A stretch of DNA of 41,727 nt from Bacteroidales bacterium (GTDB lineage Bacteria; Bacteroidota; Bacteroidia; Bacteroidales; Muribaculaceae). Shown one piece after another: positions 1 through 6,696 of the stretch; the stretch's first letter is position 1, and each line of letters begins with the position of its first letter. Under the pieces are notes generated by a model. The model saw only the letters and a program-made list of their open reading frames with translations. It had not been told where the DNA came from and made no database searches. A program made the position numbers and the translations under genes. The DNA lies in the NCBI GenBank assembly GCA_019416425.1, contig DXXK01000066.1:1-41727 (forward strand), given 5' to 3'.

Positions 1-140
1 CGCAAGATGAAGGCATACGGAAAGTAAGTATCCAAAATTAAAATGACCCCGTCGGCCAGGACTTCAAAAGGGTCAATCTAAAATAATTTTACAGGGTCAA
101 TCAAGACTGGCGCACGGGGTCAGTCCGCTCTGGATTTTCC
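1..140 (+). mobile_element. Right end of an IS21-family-like insertion sequence
   Basis: Three copies of a GGGTCARTC motif lie at 70-78, 94-102 and 117-125, spaced 24 and 23 bp, and the last runs into CTCTGGATTTTCCA. Multiple short terminal repeats of this GGGTCA...CTGG type are what I know from the ends of Bacteroidales IS21 elements, where they bind the IstA transposase. The first codons of the window read RKMKAYGK and stop at 25-27, which could be the end of istB. The element is only seen from about 1 to 140, so its genes, the left end and any target-site duplication are outside. The likely junction with chromosomal DNA is near 140/141. Confidence 0.55.
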
Positions 141-149
141 ACTAAGAAA

Positions 150-743
150 ATGTCTTCATATATGCGTGACAAGTTCAAGTATTATGGCATTCCGACGCCT
201 AAAAGAAAGGCTGTCTATAAATCCATTCTAAATAAAGAAAAGAAAGGAGGTGCCGTTGACTGGGATTTCCTTGAACAATGCTGGAATGATGAATACCGCG
301 AGTTTCAATATGTAGTTATGGATTATTTGGTAGCTATGCAGAAATTTCTGAAATATGATGATGTTGCCATCATCGAAAGATTTGTCCGTTCAAAACAATG
401 GTGGGATACTATAGACGGTCTTGACCGGATTGTCGGCAATATCGCTTTCATTGATGGACGGATAAATGATCTGATGTTGAAATGGTCTGAAGATGATGAC
501 TTCTGGGTACGTCGTATCGCCATAGATCATCAGTTGTGCCGTAAACTCGATACGAATGTGGATCTTCTTGAAAAGATTCTTGTCAATAACTTCGGCAGTT
601 CAGAGTTTTTCATCAACAAGGCGATTGGATGGAGTCTTCGGGATTATTCCAAGTCCAATCCAGAATGGGTACGCGGTTTCATAGAAAGATACCGTGCTAA
701 GATGAATTCTCTTAGCCTTAAAGAAGCAAGCAAGTATCTCTGA
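150..743 (+). CDS. AlkD-like DNA alkylation repair protein, 5' truncated
   Basis: The 197-residue product reads as an AlkD/DNA_alkylation family protein, the HEAT-like-repeat glycosylases that remove N3- and N7-alkylated purines. Family features seen are the N-terminal SSYMRDKFKYYGIPTPKR stretch, the WDTIDGLD segment near residue 85, DDDFWVRRIAID and the C-terminal FINKAIGWSLRDYSK block. Relatives carry about 20-25 more residues before the SSYMR motif. Here that segment is missing and the sequence just upstream is an insertion-sequence end. The only usable start is the internal Met at 150, with in-frame TKK before it. The protein may still fold because the lost part is the first helix, but translation now depends on signals supplied by the insertion. 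Confidence is high for the family and moderate for the truncation. Confidence 0.8.
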   Translation: MSSYMRDKFKYYGIPTPKRKAVYKSILNKEKKGGAVDWDFLEQCWNDEYREFQYVVMDYLVAMQKFLKYDDVAIIERFVRSKQWWDTIDGLDRIVGNIAFIDGRINDLMLKWSEDDDFWVRRIAIDHQLCRKLDTNVDLLEKILVNNFGSSEFFINKAIGWSLRDYSKSNPEWVRGFIERYRAKMNSLSLKEASKYL

Positions 744-1200
744 CCAGTCCCGGCAGGGAGAGTCTGTGATAAGCCGACGACACAGGAAGGCGGATTATCA
801 CTGTCTCGACCCGTGGACTACTGAAACAAGCAGCAAGTGGCCGGGCGGTCGATAAAGTCCTTATCAGGCAACAGCGAAAAAAAACACGGAGGAACGGCAA
901 TAAGTCTCATAGGTGGCATCAGCGAAGCCGTTGCCTATCCTCGGAAGCATTGCCGTGCATGACCTTTGCCCGAAAATTTCTCGTTGGCGAGATACCGACC
1001 GCATTTCCAACAATAATGGCTCATATATGATTGATGTTGTTCCCGGTTATACTGTCCATCAGAAGATATGCTCTCGTCCCTACGCTCTGAGACTGGGCGG
1101 TCTGCATTGTTGGCGGCAGTTATGCCGTCAAAAGGTGACAGTGCGGAGACACTGACATCTTTCGACCGCATCGCGCCTACGGGCAACTGCGGAGCACCGA
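744..1200. other. Degenerate intergenic stretch
   Basis: No convincing intact gene lies between the AlkD-like gene and the alcohol dehydrogenase remnant. Both strands carry only short frames without family features, apart from the possible zinc-finger remnant at 935-1186 on the minus strand. The composition and scattered stops suggest decayed coding DNA rather than a regulatory region. Confidence 0.5.
935..1186 (-). pseudogene. Possible zinc-finger protein fragment
   Basis: The last 29 residues of this 83-codon frame include YCWKCGR-x12-KGHARQC, a C-x2-C...H-x3-C arrangement followed by a basic tail. It resembles the start of short Cys/His proteins common in Bacteroidales. The preceding 54 residues look non-coding, and the frame stops right after the motif. 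I read it as a remnant whose real start is the Met before SHYCW (near 1024) and whose 3' part has been lost or shifted. It lies antisense within gene debris and probably has no function. Confidence 0.25.
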
Positions 1201-1383
1201 GAACCGGCAGGCAGCGTCGATGACTGCGATTGCGACAACATCATGCAGCTGATTCCCGACGGCGAAATTGACACAATCTATCTGATAACCCACCGCTACC
1301 CTCTCAGTCGCATCCAGGAAGCCTACGCCCACTCCGCCAACCGCGCCGACGGTGTCATCAAAACCGCAATTTATCCGGCTTGA
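1201..1383 (+). pseudogene. C-terminal remnant of a zinc-type alcohol dehydrogenase
   Basis: In the frame ending at TGA 1381-1383 the translation includes GEIDTIYLITHRYPLSRIQEAY and then ADGVIKTAIYP. This matches the last 40-50 residues of medium-chain zinc alcohol dehydrogenases, which end with a LITHRFPL...EAY...DGVIKVAI pattern. There is no cofactor-binding or zinc-binding part upstream: the frame meets a stop at 1153 and the residues before about 1225 do not look like the family. It is a 3' fragment left by a deletion or recombination, not a gene. Confidence 0.5.
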
Positions 1384-1470
1384 ATAGCATAAAATCTATG
1401 TAACCATATGCTTAGTATTATCAAAGTCCCAAATCACATTGCCGGATTTGGGACTTTGATTTTAAGAGAT

Positions 1471-2073
1471 TTATTCTCCATCTATATCCAAAGCATTCCA
1501 ATCTTTCGACTGGAATTCCTTTTCAAAAGCTTGAAGTTCTTGATGAAGTCGCTTTTGCATCGTATCTTCAGAGTCATCGCCGCTCATCATCCAGTCCACA
1601 CGTTGGGCATAGATTTCGGCAACGCGGAGCTGACGATATGCTTCCTTCATTGTCTCCAACGTAGAGTCGTCAAGTTCAAGGACATCTACATCATAAGGGT
1701 AGCGGTCGTAGACACAATGATGAATTACGAAAAGTACTGGAATCTTTTCATCATCTTTAGTTCTACTCATGCAATGCACTTTTGATTGGAAAATGACATC
1801 ATCTTTGAAAAAGCGTTCAGCATAGTTCGCCTCAGCACTTACTACATCTTCGCATCGCAATAGAAATTCCTCAGCCTCTTCATAAGATTCAAACTGCGTA
1901 CTATATCGTGGATAGATATGATAAGAACTGAAACAATCCATTGCTTTGATGATCCAGTAATCTTCGTGAACCTTATCAGGCTTTGGTTGAAGAGCCAACG
2001 CGATGTCTCGCTCGATTGTATTAGCAATTTCGCGAATCCAAAATTGCTTATGGTCAAAATGTCCTCCGCTCAT
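1471..2073 (-). CDS. MSGGHFD-family protein of unknown function
   Basis: This 200-residue acidic protein begins MSGGHFDHKQFWI and has a C-terminal part with ETMKEAYRQLRVAEIYAQRVDWMMSGDDSE. I recognise the MSGGHFDY...DWLLSGDDGE layout as a widespread but uncharacterised family of Bacteroidales chromosomes, phages and mobile elements; no catalytic role is established that I know of. No signal peptide or membrane segment is visible, so it should be cytosolic. Its start codon overlaps the stop of the metallophosphoesterase before it by 4 bases (ATGA type), which argues for translational coupling and makes it the last gene of a three-gene operon. The nearest promoter candidate is well upstream, before the first phosphoesterase gene. 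Confidence 0.7.
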   Translation of the reverse strand: MSGGHFDHKQFWIREIANTIERDIALALQPKPDKVHEDYWIIKAMDCFSSYHIYPRYSTQFESYEEAEEFLLRCEDVVSAEANYAERFFKDDVIFQSKVHCMSRTKDDEKIPVLFVIHHCVYDRYPYDVDVLELDDSTLETMKEAYRQLRVAEIYAQRVDWMMSGDDSEDTMQKRLHQELQAFEKEFQSKDWNALDIDGE

Positions 2074-2672
2074 AGTTTTGTCTTTTGTTTTGAATTTTGC
2101 TCAATCTGCCTTAGAATCTTGGCTCGGACCTCATCGAAAGACAGAGGCGTGAAGTTATTGTTGTCTACCCCGACATCAAGCTGTGTCGGGAAGAGGTACT
2201 GAAGGCGTCCGGCGTCAATCCCGGTGTTTGATGCGCGGGTATGGACGTGGCCGAATAGTTGCCATACGTCGTTATGATAGCCGCCATCAAAGCACAGATA
2301 GGGAAAGTGGTTCAAGTAGATTTTCTTCTTCCCGACCTGAATGCACATCGACATTGCAACATGCTCGAACCTATCTATGAATCCTTGTCGGATATTCTTG
2401 AGATCATGATTACCGAGAACGAGGCAGATTATGCCATTTAGACGGTCGAGAATCTTATTCCACTCTTCAGCTCCACCGAGACAGAAGTCTCCGAGATGGA
2501 AGATTACATCATCAGGCCCAACCACTCTGTTCCAGTTTGTGATGATGGTTTCGTTCATCCGGTCGACAGTCTTGAACGGGCGATTGCAATATTGCAGTAT
2601 GTTGGTATGGTTGAAATGGGTGTCGGAAATGAAGAACAACCGGTCACCGTCAAACTTGTAGTTCATTGTCAT
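2070..2672 (-). CDS. Calcineurin-like metallophosphoesterase, short form
   Basis: The 200-residue product carries the metallophosphoesterase signature in order: FISDTHFNH (residues 14-22), FHLGDFCLGG (about 59-68), LVLGNHD (about 85-91), LNHFPY (about 120-125) and GHVHTR (about 141-146). These residues bind a two-metal centre and hydrolyse phosphomono- or diesters. The size and the DTHFNHTNI start resemble phage- and island-borne phosphoesterases of about 180-200 residues. The substrate cannot be read from sequence. It overlaps the preceding phosphoesterase gene by 23 bases and the following MSGGHFD gene by 4, so all three are probably co-translated. Confidence 0.85.
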   Translation of the reverse strand: MTMNYKFDGDRLFFISDTHFNHTNILQYCNRPFKTVDRMNETIITNWNRVVGPDDVIFHLGDFCLGGAEEWNKILDRLNGIICLVLGNHDLKNIRQGFIDRFEHVAMSMCIQVGKKKIYLNHFPYLCFDGGYHNDVWQLFGHVHTRASNTGIDAGRLQYLFPTQLDVGVDNNNFTPLSFDEVRAKILRQIEQNSKQKTKL

Positions 2673-3435
2673 TTATTTCTATTACGGCATCCCGGCGAAA
2701 ATCAGCCTGCTCACCATGAAAGGTGTAACCAAGCTGATTGCAGATGCACCGGGTATCGCCGATGGTTTTGTTTATGTTTCGGTGCGAATGGCCGTATATC
2801 CAGTACTCTATACGACTGTTGGCTATAAAGTCGTCAAGTTCAACGGTAAAGGCACCGTTTATCGGGCTACCCTTGAATTCGTCAGCCATAAGCTCGAATG
2901 ACGGCACATGATGGGTGGCGACTATAATGTGCCCGGCCTGACTTTCCGCCACACTCCGCTCGATGAACTCACGGCAACGTTCATGCTCCTGGTTGAAACG
3001 CTGTGCCGAGAGACGGAACTGTCCGTTTCGGATACGGCGGAAGTCGGACACTCCGCGTTCGGTCTGATATTCATCATAAGGATGAATCTTTGCCCAAAGA
3101 GTCGATGTTATGAGGTCAATGCTCGGAGCCAACGGAATCACGCAGTTATAGCACGCCCTGACATTGGGACGAATCTCCAGCTGCCAGCCTTCATGAAGGT
3201 CGTTAATGTCGAAGCTCTTGTAGAGTTCATGGTTGCCGGGAATGACGATAGTTCGCTTGAATGACTCAGCACACCAGTCCCAGAAGGGATGATGCAAGTA
3301 GTTGTCATCGCCGAGATAGCCGATGTCCCCGGCTAATATCAGGACATCGCCGGCTACTACCAGAGGATTCTCTTTAAGCCAACGGCTATTTTCATGAAAC
3401 TCCAGATGAAGATCAGATGCGTATTGTATTTTCAT
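2650..3435 (-). CDS. Calcineurin-like metallophosphoesterase, long form
   Basis: The 261-residue product shows YASDLHLEFH (5-14), ILAGDIGY (about 33-40), IPGNHELY (about 65-72), VATHHVPS (about 170-177) and YGHSHRN (about 213-219), the full metal-binding set of the calcineurin-like superfamily. The SDLHLEF start groups it with the DNA-repair-like or cyclic-nucleotide-like phosphoesterases, but the substrate is unknown. It is the first gene of a minus-strand operon with a second, dissimilar phosphoesterase and an MSGGHFD-family protein. Upstream, between 3436 and 3530, I see no Bacteroidetes -7 box, so transcription may come from the promoter at 3783-3814 through the terminator at 3533-3576. 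Confidence 0.85.
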   Translation of the reverse strand: MKIQYASDLHLEFHENSRWLKENPLVVAGDVLILAGDIGYLGDDNYLHHPFWDWCAESFKRTIVIPGNHELYKSFDINDLHEGWQLEIRPNVRACYNCVIPLAPSIDLITSTLWAKIHPYDEYQTERGVSDFRRIRNGQFRLSAQRFNQEHERCREFIERSVAESQAGHIIVATHHVPSFELMADEFKGSPINGAFTVELDDFIANSRIEYWIYGHSHRNINKTIGDTRCICNQLGYTFHGEQADFRRDAVIEINDNELQV

Positions 3436-3530
3436 ATTCGGTAAGTGTTATGCGTCATCAGACGCGATTGTAGTGATTTGTATCCGCAGTTAAGCACGAT
3501 GTAGAAGGTTAGATCGGTGCGGACACACAA

Positions 3531-3778
3531 AAAACGACTGTCGATAAGCTTGGTGAAGACTTTTCCGACAGTCGTTATATCTCAGTAGTCTGAATTTGTA
3601 GACTAACTTATGTCAGTTGGGTTACTGAAACAAACCGGTCGGACAGCTCCGCAATATGATGTGCCTGTTGTTGACGGCATAAGCACACAAGCATTGCGTT
3701 CAAAGCCCTTTAAGCTCTGAATGCGTTTGCTGATTAGTATGTTGCAATGCTGTCTTGCCATTTGATTCGTTTTAATTG
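3531..3778 (-). ncRNA. Candidate leader RNA or small RNA with 52-codon ORF
   Basis: A perfect promoter (3783-3814) and an intrinsic terminator (3533-3576) bound a minus-strand transcript of about 245 nt. Inside is an open frame from ATG 3759-3761 to a stop at 3603-3605 (52 residues, starting MARQHCNILISKRIQ and ending CFSNPTDIS). The peptide has four Cys and no recognised domain. A second small hairpin (AGTCT...AGACT) lies between the ORF and the terminator. It could be a regulatory small RNA, a leader peptide with attenuation of the phosphoesterase operon, or a small protein gene. The boundaries come from motifs only. Confidence 0.4.
3533..3576 (-). terminator. Intrinsic terminator of the leader transcript
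   Basis: An 11-bp perfect inverted repeat (AACGACTGTCG at 3533-3543 against CGACAGTCGTT at 3566-3576) is followed on the minus strand by a run of six T residues. It would end transcripts coming from the promoter at 3783-3814, about 100 nt before the first phosphoesterase gene. It could be a simple end of a small RNA or an attenuator for the operon. Confidence 0.7.
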
Positions 3779-3782
3779 GGCG

Positions 3783-3814
3783 CAAAGTTAATACTTTTTC
3801 ACAAATCCGCCAAA
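3783..3814 (-). promoter_or_regulatory. Bacteroidetes-type promoter for the leader transcript
   Basis: On the minus strand a TTTG -33 box (plus-strand CAAA at 3811-3814) is separated by exactly 20 nt from TAACTTTG (plus-strand CAAAGTTA at 3783-3790). This is the consensus used by the Bacteroidetes primary sigma factor. Transcription should start near 3777 and run left. Confidence 0.65.
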
Positions 3815-3834
3815 TATATTTTCACAAGCACTCA

Positions 3835-3856
3835 AAAGTACAATATACTATACTTC
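3835..3856. promoter_or_regulatory. HipB operator 1 (candidate)
   Basis: AAAGTAC-N8-ATACTTC, an inverted repeat with 7-bp arms and 8-bp spacer. It is the same design as operator 2, and its centre lies 62 bp upstream of that one. The N8 spacing is that of the known E. coli HipB operator (TATCC-N8-GGATA). It also lies just upstream of the divergent leader promoter. Confidence 0.55.
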
Positions 3857-3896
3857 TTTCAGACAATATCAAAGCTAATGAGAGTGAAAGCAGCCA

Positions 3897-3918
3897 AAAG
3901 TATGATTTATTATACTTT
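3897..3918. promoter_or_regulatory. HipB operator 2 (candidate)
   Basis: AAAGTAT-N8-ATACTTT, a perfect inverted repeat with 7-bp arms and 8-bp spacer ending four bases before the -33 box of the hipB promoter. Its position fits autorepression by the HipB dimer, with cooperative looping or bridging to operator 1 about six helical turns away. Confidence 0.6.
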
Positions 3919-3921
3919 CGC

Positions 3922-3952
3922 TTGGCAGTTTCATAAATTCTCCTTATTTTTG
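3922..3952 (+). promoter_or_regulatory. hipBST promoter
   Basis: TTG at 3922-3924 lies 20 nt before TATTTTTG at 3945-3952, matching the Bacteroidetes -33/-7 consensus. The -7 box is 24 nt before the hipB ATG. This supports starting hipB at 3977 rather than at farther upstream in-frame codons. Confidence 0.6.
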
Positions 3953-3976
3953 CAGAAAAGTTTATTATGTCAGACT

Positions 3977-4177
3977 ATGGAACTGATGGATATAATGAAA
4001 CAGCGGCGAGAATCTCTCGCTCTTACCCAACAGGATCTTGCGGAAATGTCGCAAGTGGGTCTTGCCACAATCAAGGATATTGAACGTGGTAAAGGGAATC
4101 CTGCACTCAACACCGTGAAGAAAATTCTTGATGTGCTTGGCATTGAGATTGAATATCGTATAAGGCAGACCGTATGA
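3977..4177 (+). CDS. hipB: HipB-type helix-turn-helix antitoxin/repressor
   Basis: This 66-residue protein is a single XRE/Cro-type helix-turn-helix domain: MKQRRESLALTQQDLAEMSQ, then VGLATIKDIERGKGNPALNTV and the closing KKILDVLGIEIEYRI typical of small HipB proteins. In Hip modules HipB binds operator DNA and represses the operon; in tripartite modules it boosts but does not solely provide neutralisation. The frame is open farther upstream, but the promoter -7 box at 3945-3952 makes the Met at 3977 the first sensible start. Two inverted repeats with N8 spacing precede the promoter. Its stop codon overlaps the start of the next gene by 4 bases (ATGA). Confidence 0.85.
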   Translation: MELMDIMKQRRESLALTQQDLAEMSQVGLATIKDIERGKGNPALNTVKKILDVLGIEIEYRIRQTV

Positions 4178-4503
4178 AACAGCTTGAGGTATATTTCAAT
4201 GAAATAAAAGCCGGTATATTGACGGAGAAGCATCCGGGAATCGGATATTCTTTCCAATATTGTAAAAATTATCTTGACTCTCCCATGCCTCCTATTTCCG
4301 CGACGTTACCCAAGAGAACAGATGCTTTTTGTTCTGAACACTTGTTCCCTTTCTTCTCTAATATGATTCCGGAGGGAGCAAACCGCCGTGTGATTTGCCG
4401 CTCGCTGAAAATTGATGAACAGGATTCTTTCGGCCTGCTTGAAGCGATGGCCGACAGAGATTTTATTGGAGCCGTTAATGTCAGGAAGATTACCAATGAT
4501 TGA
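4174..4503 (+). CDS. hipS: HipS-like protein (separate HipA N-subdomain 1)
   Basis: The 109-residue product corresponds to the N-terminal subdomain of HipA kinases (couple_hipA type). It shows VYFNEIKAGIL near the start, YCKNYLDSPMPPISATLP in the middle, then LFPFFSNMIPEGANRR and FGLLEAMADRDFIGAVNV. Being encoded separately and placed between hipB and the kinase gene makes the locus hipBST-like. In the described E. coli O127 HipBST system, HipS is the antitoxin and inserts a tryptophan into the kinase active site. This protein has no tryptophan at all; the Phe pair at 60-61 in the matching region could take that place, which is inference. It overlaps the kinase gene by 8 bases. Confidence 0.8.
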   Translation: MKQLEVYFNEIKAGILTEKHPGIGYSFQYCKNYLDSPMPPISATLPKRTDAFCSEHLFPFFSNMIPEGANRRVICRSLKIDEQDSFGLLEAMADRDFIGAVNVRKITND

Positions 4504-5503
4504 AATAAAGAACTGTCCTTCTTCTCTTTTGGAAGGATTTGACACTTATAGCCAGAAATACGCCAAATTACTATTTGGTAAAACAAAAGTGAATCCGATA
4601 CTTGGATTTGACATTGACGAATTCCGAAATGTCGGCGAGATTGCGGATGCCATGCACCGCATATCGGTTTCAGGCGTTCAGGAAAAATTTCCGGCTATTA
4701 TAAATGCAGATGCAATCAATATAGCAGGCGACAATGAGCGTTCGACACATATATTGAAACCAGCACCGTGGGACAAGACTCTTCGTGACCGCAAGATGAT
4801 TCCTGCCAACGAACATCTCACGATGCAGATTGCCTCACAGATTTACGGCATACAGACCGCAGCTAATGGACTTTGTTTTACGCCCAAAGGTCAGTCGGTA
4901 TATATTACCCGCCGTTTCGACATCCTCCCTGACGGCTCAAAACTCCCGATGGAGGATTTCGCCTCGATAATAGGCAAGAATGAACAGACCGCCGGACTCC
5001 AGTTCAAATACAACGGTTGCTATGAGGATATAGCCAAAGCGATTAGGGCAAATGTAGCCGCATGGATGGTTGATATGGAGAGATTCTTTGAACTTGTGGT
5101 TTTCAATTACATTTATGCGAATGGCGATGATCACCTTAAAAATTTCTCGTTGATTCTTAATGGGCACGATTACCGTCTGGCTCCTGCTTACGATCTAATC
5201 AATACAAGCTTACATGTCAATGGCGATGACTTCGGTCTTGACGGCGCACTGTCATCTGATATAGAAAAGAGCGACGTTTACGACAGAACCAGCCATCCCT
5301 GCCGCCTCGACTTTGAGAGATTCGGCGACAAAATTGGCTTGGTAAAAAAACGTATTGATAGAATCCTAAACAAATACACCGCTTTCCCTGAAGGCGCAAA
5401 GCAACTTGTTGACCATAGTTTTCTCACCGACAAACTGAAACGCAACTATGTCCGCATCGTAAATGAACGGATAAGCCGTTTCAACAGAGTATCCGATATA
5501 TAA
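4496..5503 (+). CDS. hipT: HipT-like serine/threonine kinase toxin
   Basis: Starting at ATG 4496 the product is 335 residues, about the size of HipT and shorter than fused HipA (about 440). Kinase elements are visible: glycine-rich loop RISVSGVQEKF (55-65), Lys88 in HILKP, Glu106 in NEHLT, ITRRFD (137-142), catalytic GDDHLKNFSL (Asp211, His213, Asn216) and metal-binding Asp233 in LAPAYDL. Ser57 and Ser59 stand in the loop at the positions reported as autophosphorylation sites of E. coli HipT. Such kinases inactivate tRNA synthetases, but the target here is unknown. An upstream in-frame ATG at 4412 lies inside hipS and gives no family sequence, so 4496 is preferred. Confidence 0.85.
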   Translation: MIEIKNCPSSLLEGFDTYSQKYAKLLFGKTKVNPILGFDIDEFRNVGEIADAMHRISVSGVQEKFPAIINADAINIAGDNERSTHILKPAPWDKTLRDRKMIPANEHLTMQIASQIYGIQTAANGLCFTPKGQSVYITRRFDILPDGSKLPMEDFASIIGKNEQTAGLQFKYNGCYEDIAKAIRANVAAWMVDMERFFELVVFNYIYANGDDHLKNFSLILNGHDYRLAPAYDLINTSLHVNGDDFGLDGALSSDIEKSDVYDRTSHPCRLDFERFGDKIGLVKKRIDRILNKYTAFPEGAKQLVDHSFLTDKLKRNYVRIVNERISRFNRVSDI

Positions 5504-5517
5504 GACTCCTACAAATT

Positions 5518-6012
5518 ATGAAGCTTATAAACAATATCAGACGCTTTGGAGATAACGTCTCTCGATGGTTCTCTTATCTTCCTGTTTTATGGAGAGCCTA
5601 CGATTTTGATTACTCCAGCATTTTATCTGTTGAACGCCATCAGATAAAGAGAGTGCGCGACAGTATCAACCATTACAGAAATCACGTTAATTGGAAGCAA
5701 GATGTAGCATCAATGAATCTCGCCCTAAGACTCCTTGACATAATCGAAGAAAACGGAGAGGCGGAGCTGTTGTGCGATGAACCTTTCAAATTCAAGGATA
5801 ACGGCTATCTGGAACTAAATCCTGATGCCAAATGGAAAATGGAAAGGTATGTGAATACAACGAATGCCTCACGATTTAATCCAAAGTGGACATCTGAACA
5901 CTTCGAAGACCAGAAAACCGGAGTTTTGATGAAAGACCACCTAAGGGTTGAAAAGGCATGGCAACTCTACCATAAGCTCCGACAATACAAACTCAGGACT
6001 TGGTGGGACTGA
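5518..6012 (+). CDS. Phage-type small protein downstream of hipT
   Basis: This 164-residue protein begins 14 nt after the hipT stop and may be read from the hip promoter. It contains FDYSSILSVERHQIKRVRDSINHYRNHVNW, a helical stretch KQDVASMNLALRLLDIIEENG, and ends QYKLRTWWD. The pattern (DYxSIL...helical repeat...C-terminal WWD) is one I associate with small uncharacterised proteins of Bacteroidetes phages and mobile elements. No catalytic motif, signal peptide or membrane segment is visible. It could be an accessory gene of the hip module or merely an island neighbour. Confidence 0.65.
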   Translation: MKLINNIRRFGDNVSRWFSYLPVLWRAYDFDYSSILSVERHQIKRVRDSINHYRNHVNWKQDVASMNLALRLLDIIEENGEAELLCDEPFKFKDNGYLELNPDAKWKMERYVNTTNASRFNPKWTSEHFEDQKTGVLMKDHLRVEKAWQLYHKLRQYKLRTWWD

Positions 6013-6130
6013 CATTATGAGCATTTCCACATGATGCGATAACCGCTAAAACCGACACACCCTCCAATTGTTATAACTACTGTCAAAGGATATAAAACAG
6101 AAGCCTGACTTCTATATAACCTGCAATATT

Positions 6131-6649
6131 ATGTCAAAAGCAAAATTAAAAAAATATATGTCGGCTCTATCAAAAGAACAGGTTGTTGGCATAATGCTTC
6201 AGCTGTACGATGCGAGCAAGGAAGCGAGTGCATGGCTTGAGTTCTATATGGAGCCCAATAGCGATGCCGAGCTTGAAAAATATAAGAAAGCAATACGTAA
6301 CCAATTCTTTAGTCGCAATGACTGGCCCAAAGATCCGAGTTTCAGAGAATGCAATAAACTGATAACCTCATTCAAGAAACTCATACCTGACCCTAATGCT
6401 ATTGCAGATCTGATGCTATATTATGTTGAGCAAGGGTGTAGCCTTACCGCGCAATACGGTGATTACGATGAGCCGTTTTACACCGCTCTTGAAAACAATT
6501 TCAACAAAGCGGTTAAATTCATATCATCTAACGGACTAATGTCAGAATACTCGCCACGCTTGAAAAAGATGATTAAGTCTGTGGAGTGTTGTGGCTATGG
6601 CTTTCCGGATACATTGTGGGACATCTATTACGAATACTCAGAGGATTGA
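6131..6649 (+). CDS. DUF6155-like protein
   Basis: The 172-residue product begins MSKAKLKKYMSALSKEQVVGIMLQLYD and continues with ASAWLEFYMEPNSDAELEKYK and a conserved-looking C-terminal VECCGYGFPDTLWDIYYEY. This resembles the DUF6155 family, small helical cytosolic proteins of Bacteroidetes with no known function. It is separated from the previous gene by 118 bp without a clear -7 box. Three insertion-sequence-like repeats lie 50 bp downstream of its stop, so it may belong to cargo trapped between mobile-element ends. Confidence 0.7.
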   Translation: MSKAKLKKYMSALSKEQVVGIMLQLYDASKEASAWLEFYMEPNSDAELEKYKKAIRNQFFSRNDWPKDPSFRECNKLITSFKKLIPDPNAIADLMLYYVEQGCSLTAQYGDYDEPFYTALENNFNKAVKFISSNGLMSEYSPRLKKMIKSVECCGYGFPDTLWDIYYEYSED

Positions 6650-6696
6650 TTAGATTCTTTTTAACGCCTGGATTCTTCAATTGAGTAGAACAAGAA

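Noticed and set aside
913..1155. Plus-strand 80-codon frame
   Set aside because: No family features; the opposite strand has the Cys/His motif and even that is a fragment.
3601..3785. 60-codon minus-strand ORF starting at 3785
   Set aside because: That Met lies upstream of the predicted transcript start; the 52-codon version from 3761 is kept as a candidate inside the leader RNA.
4412..4495. Earlier start of the hipT gene
   Set aside because: The extra 28 residues are out-of-frame hipS sequence and match nothing in HipA kinases.
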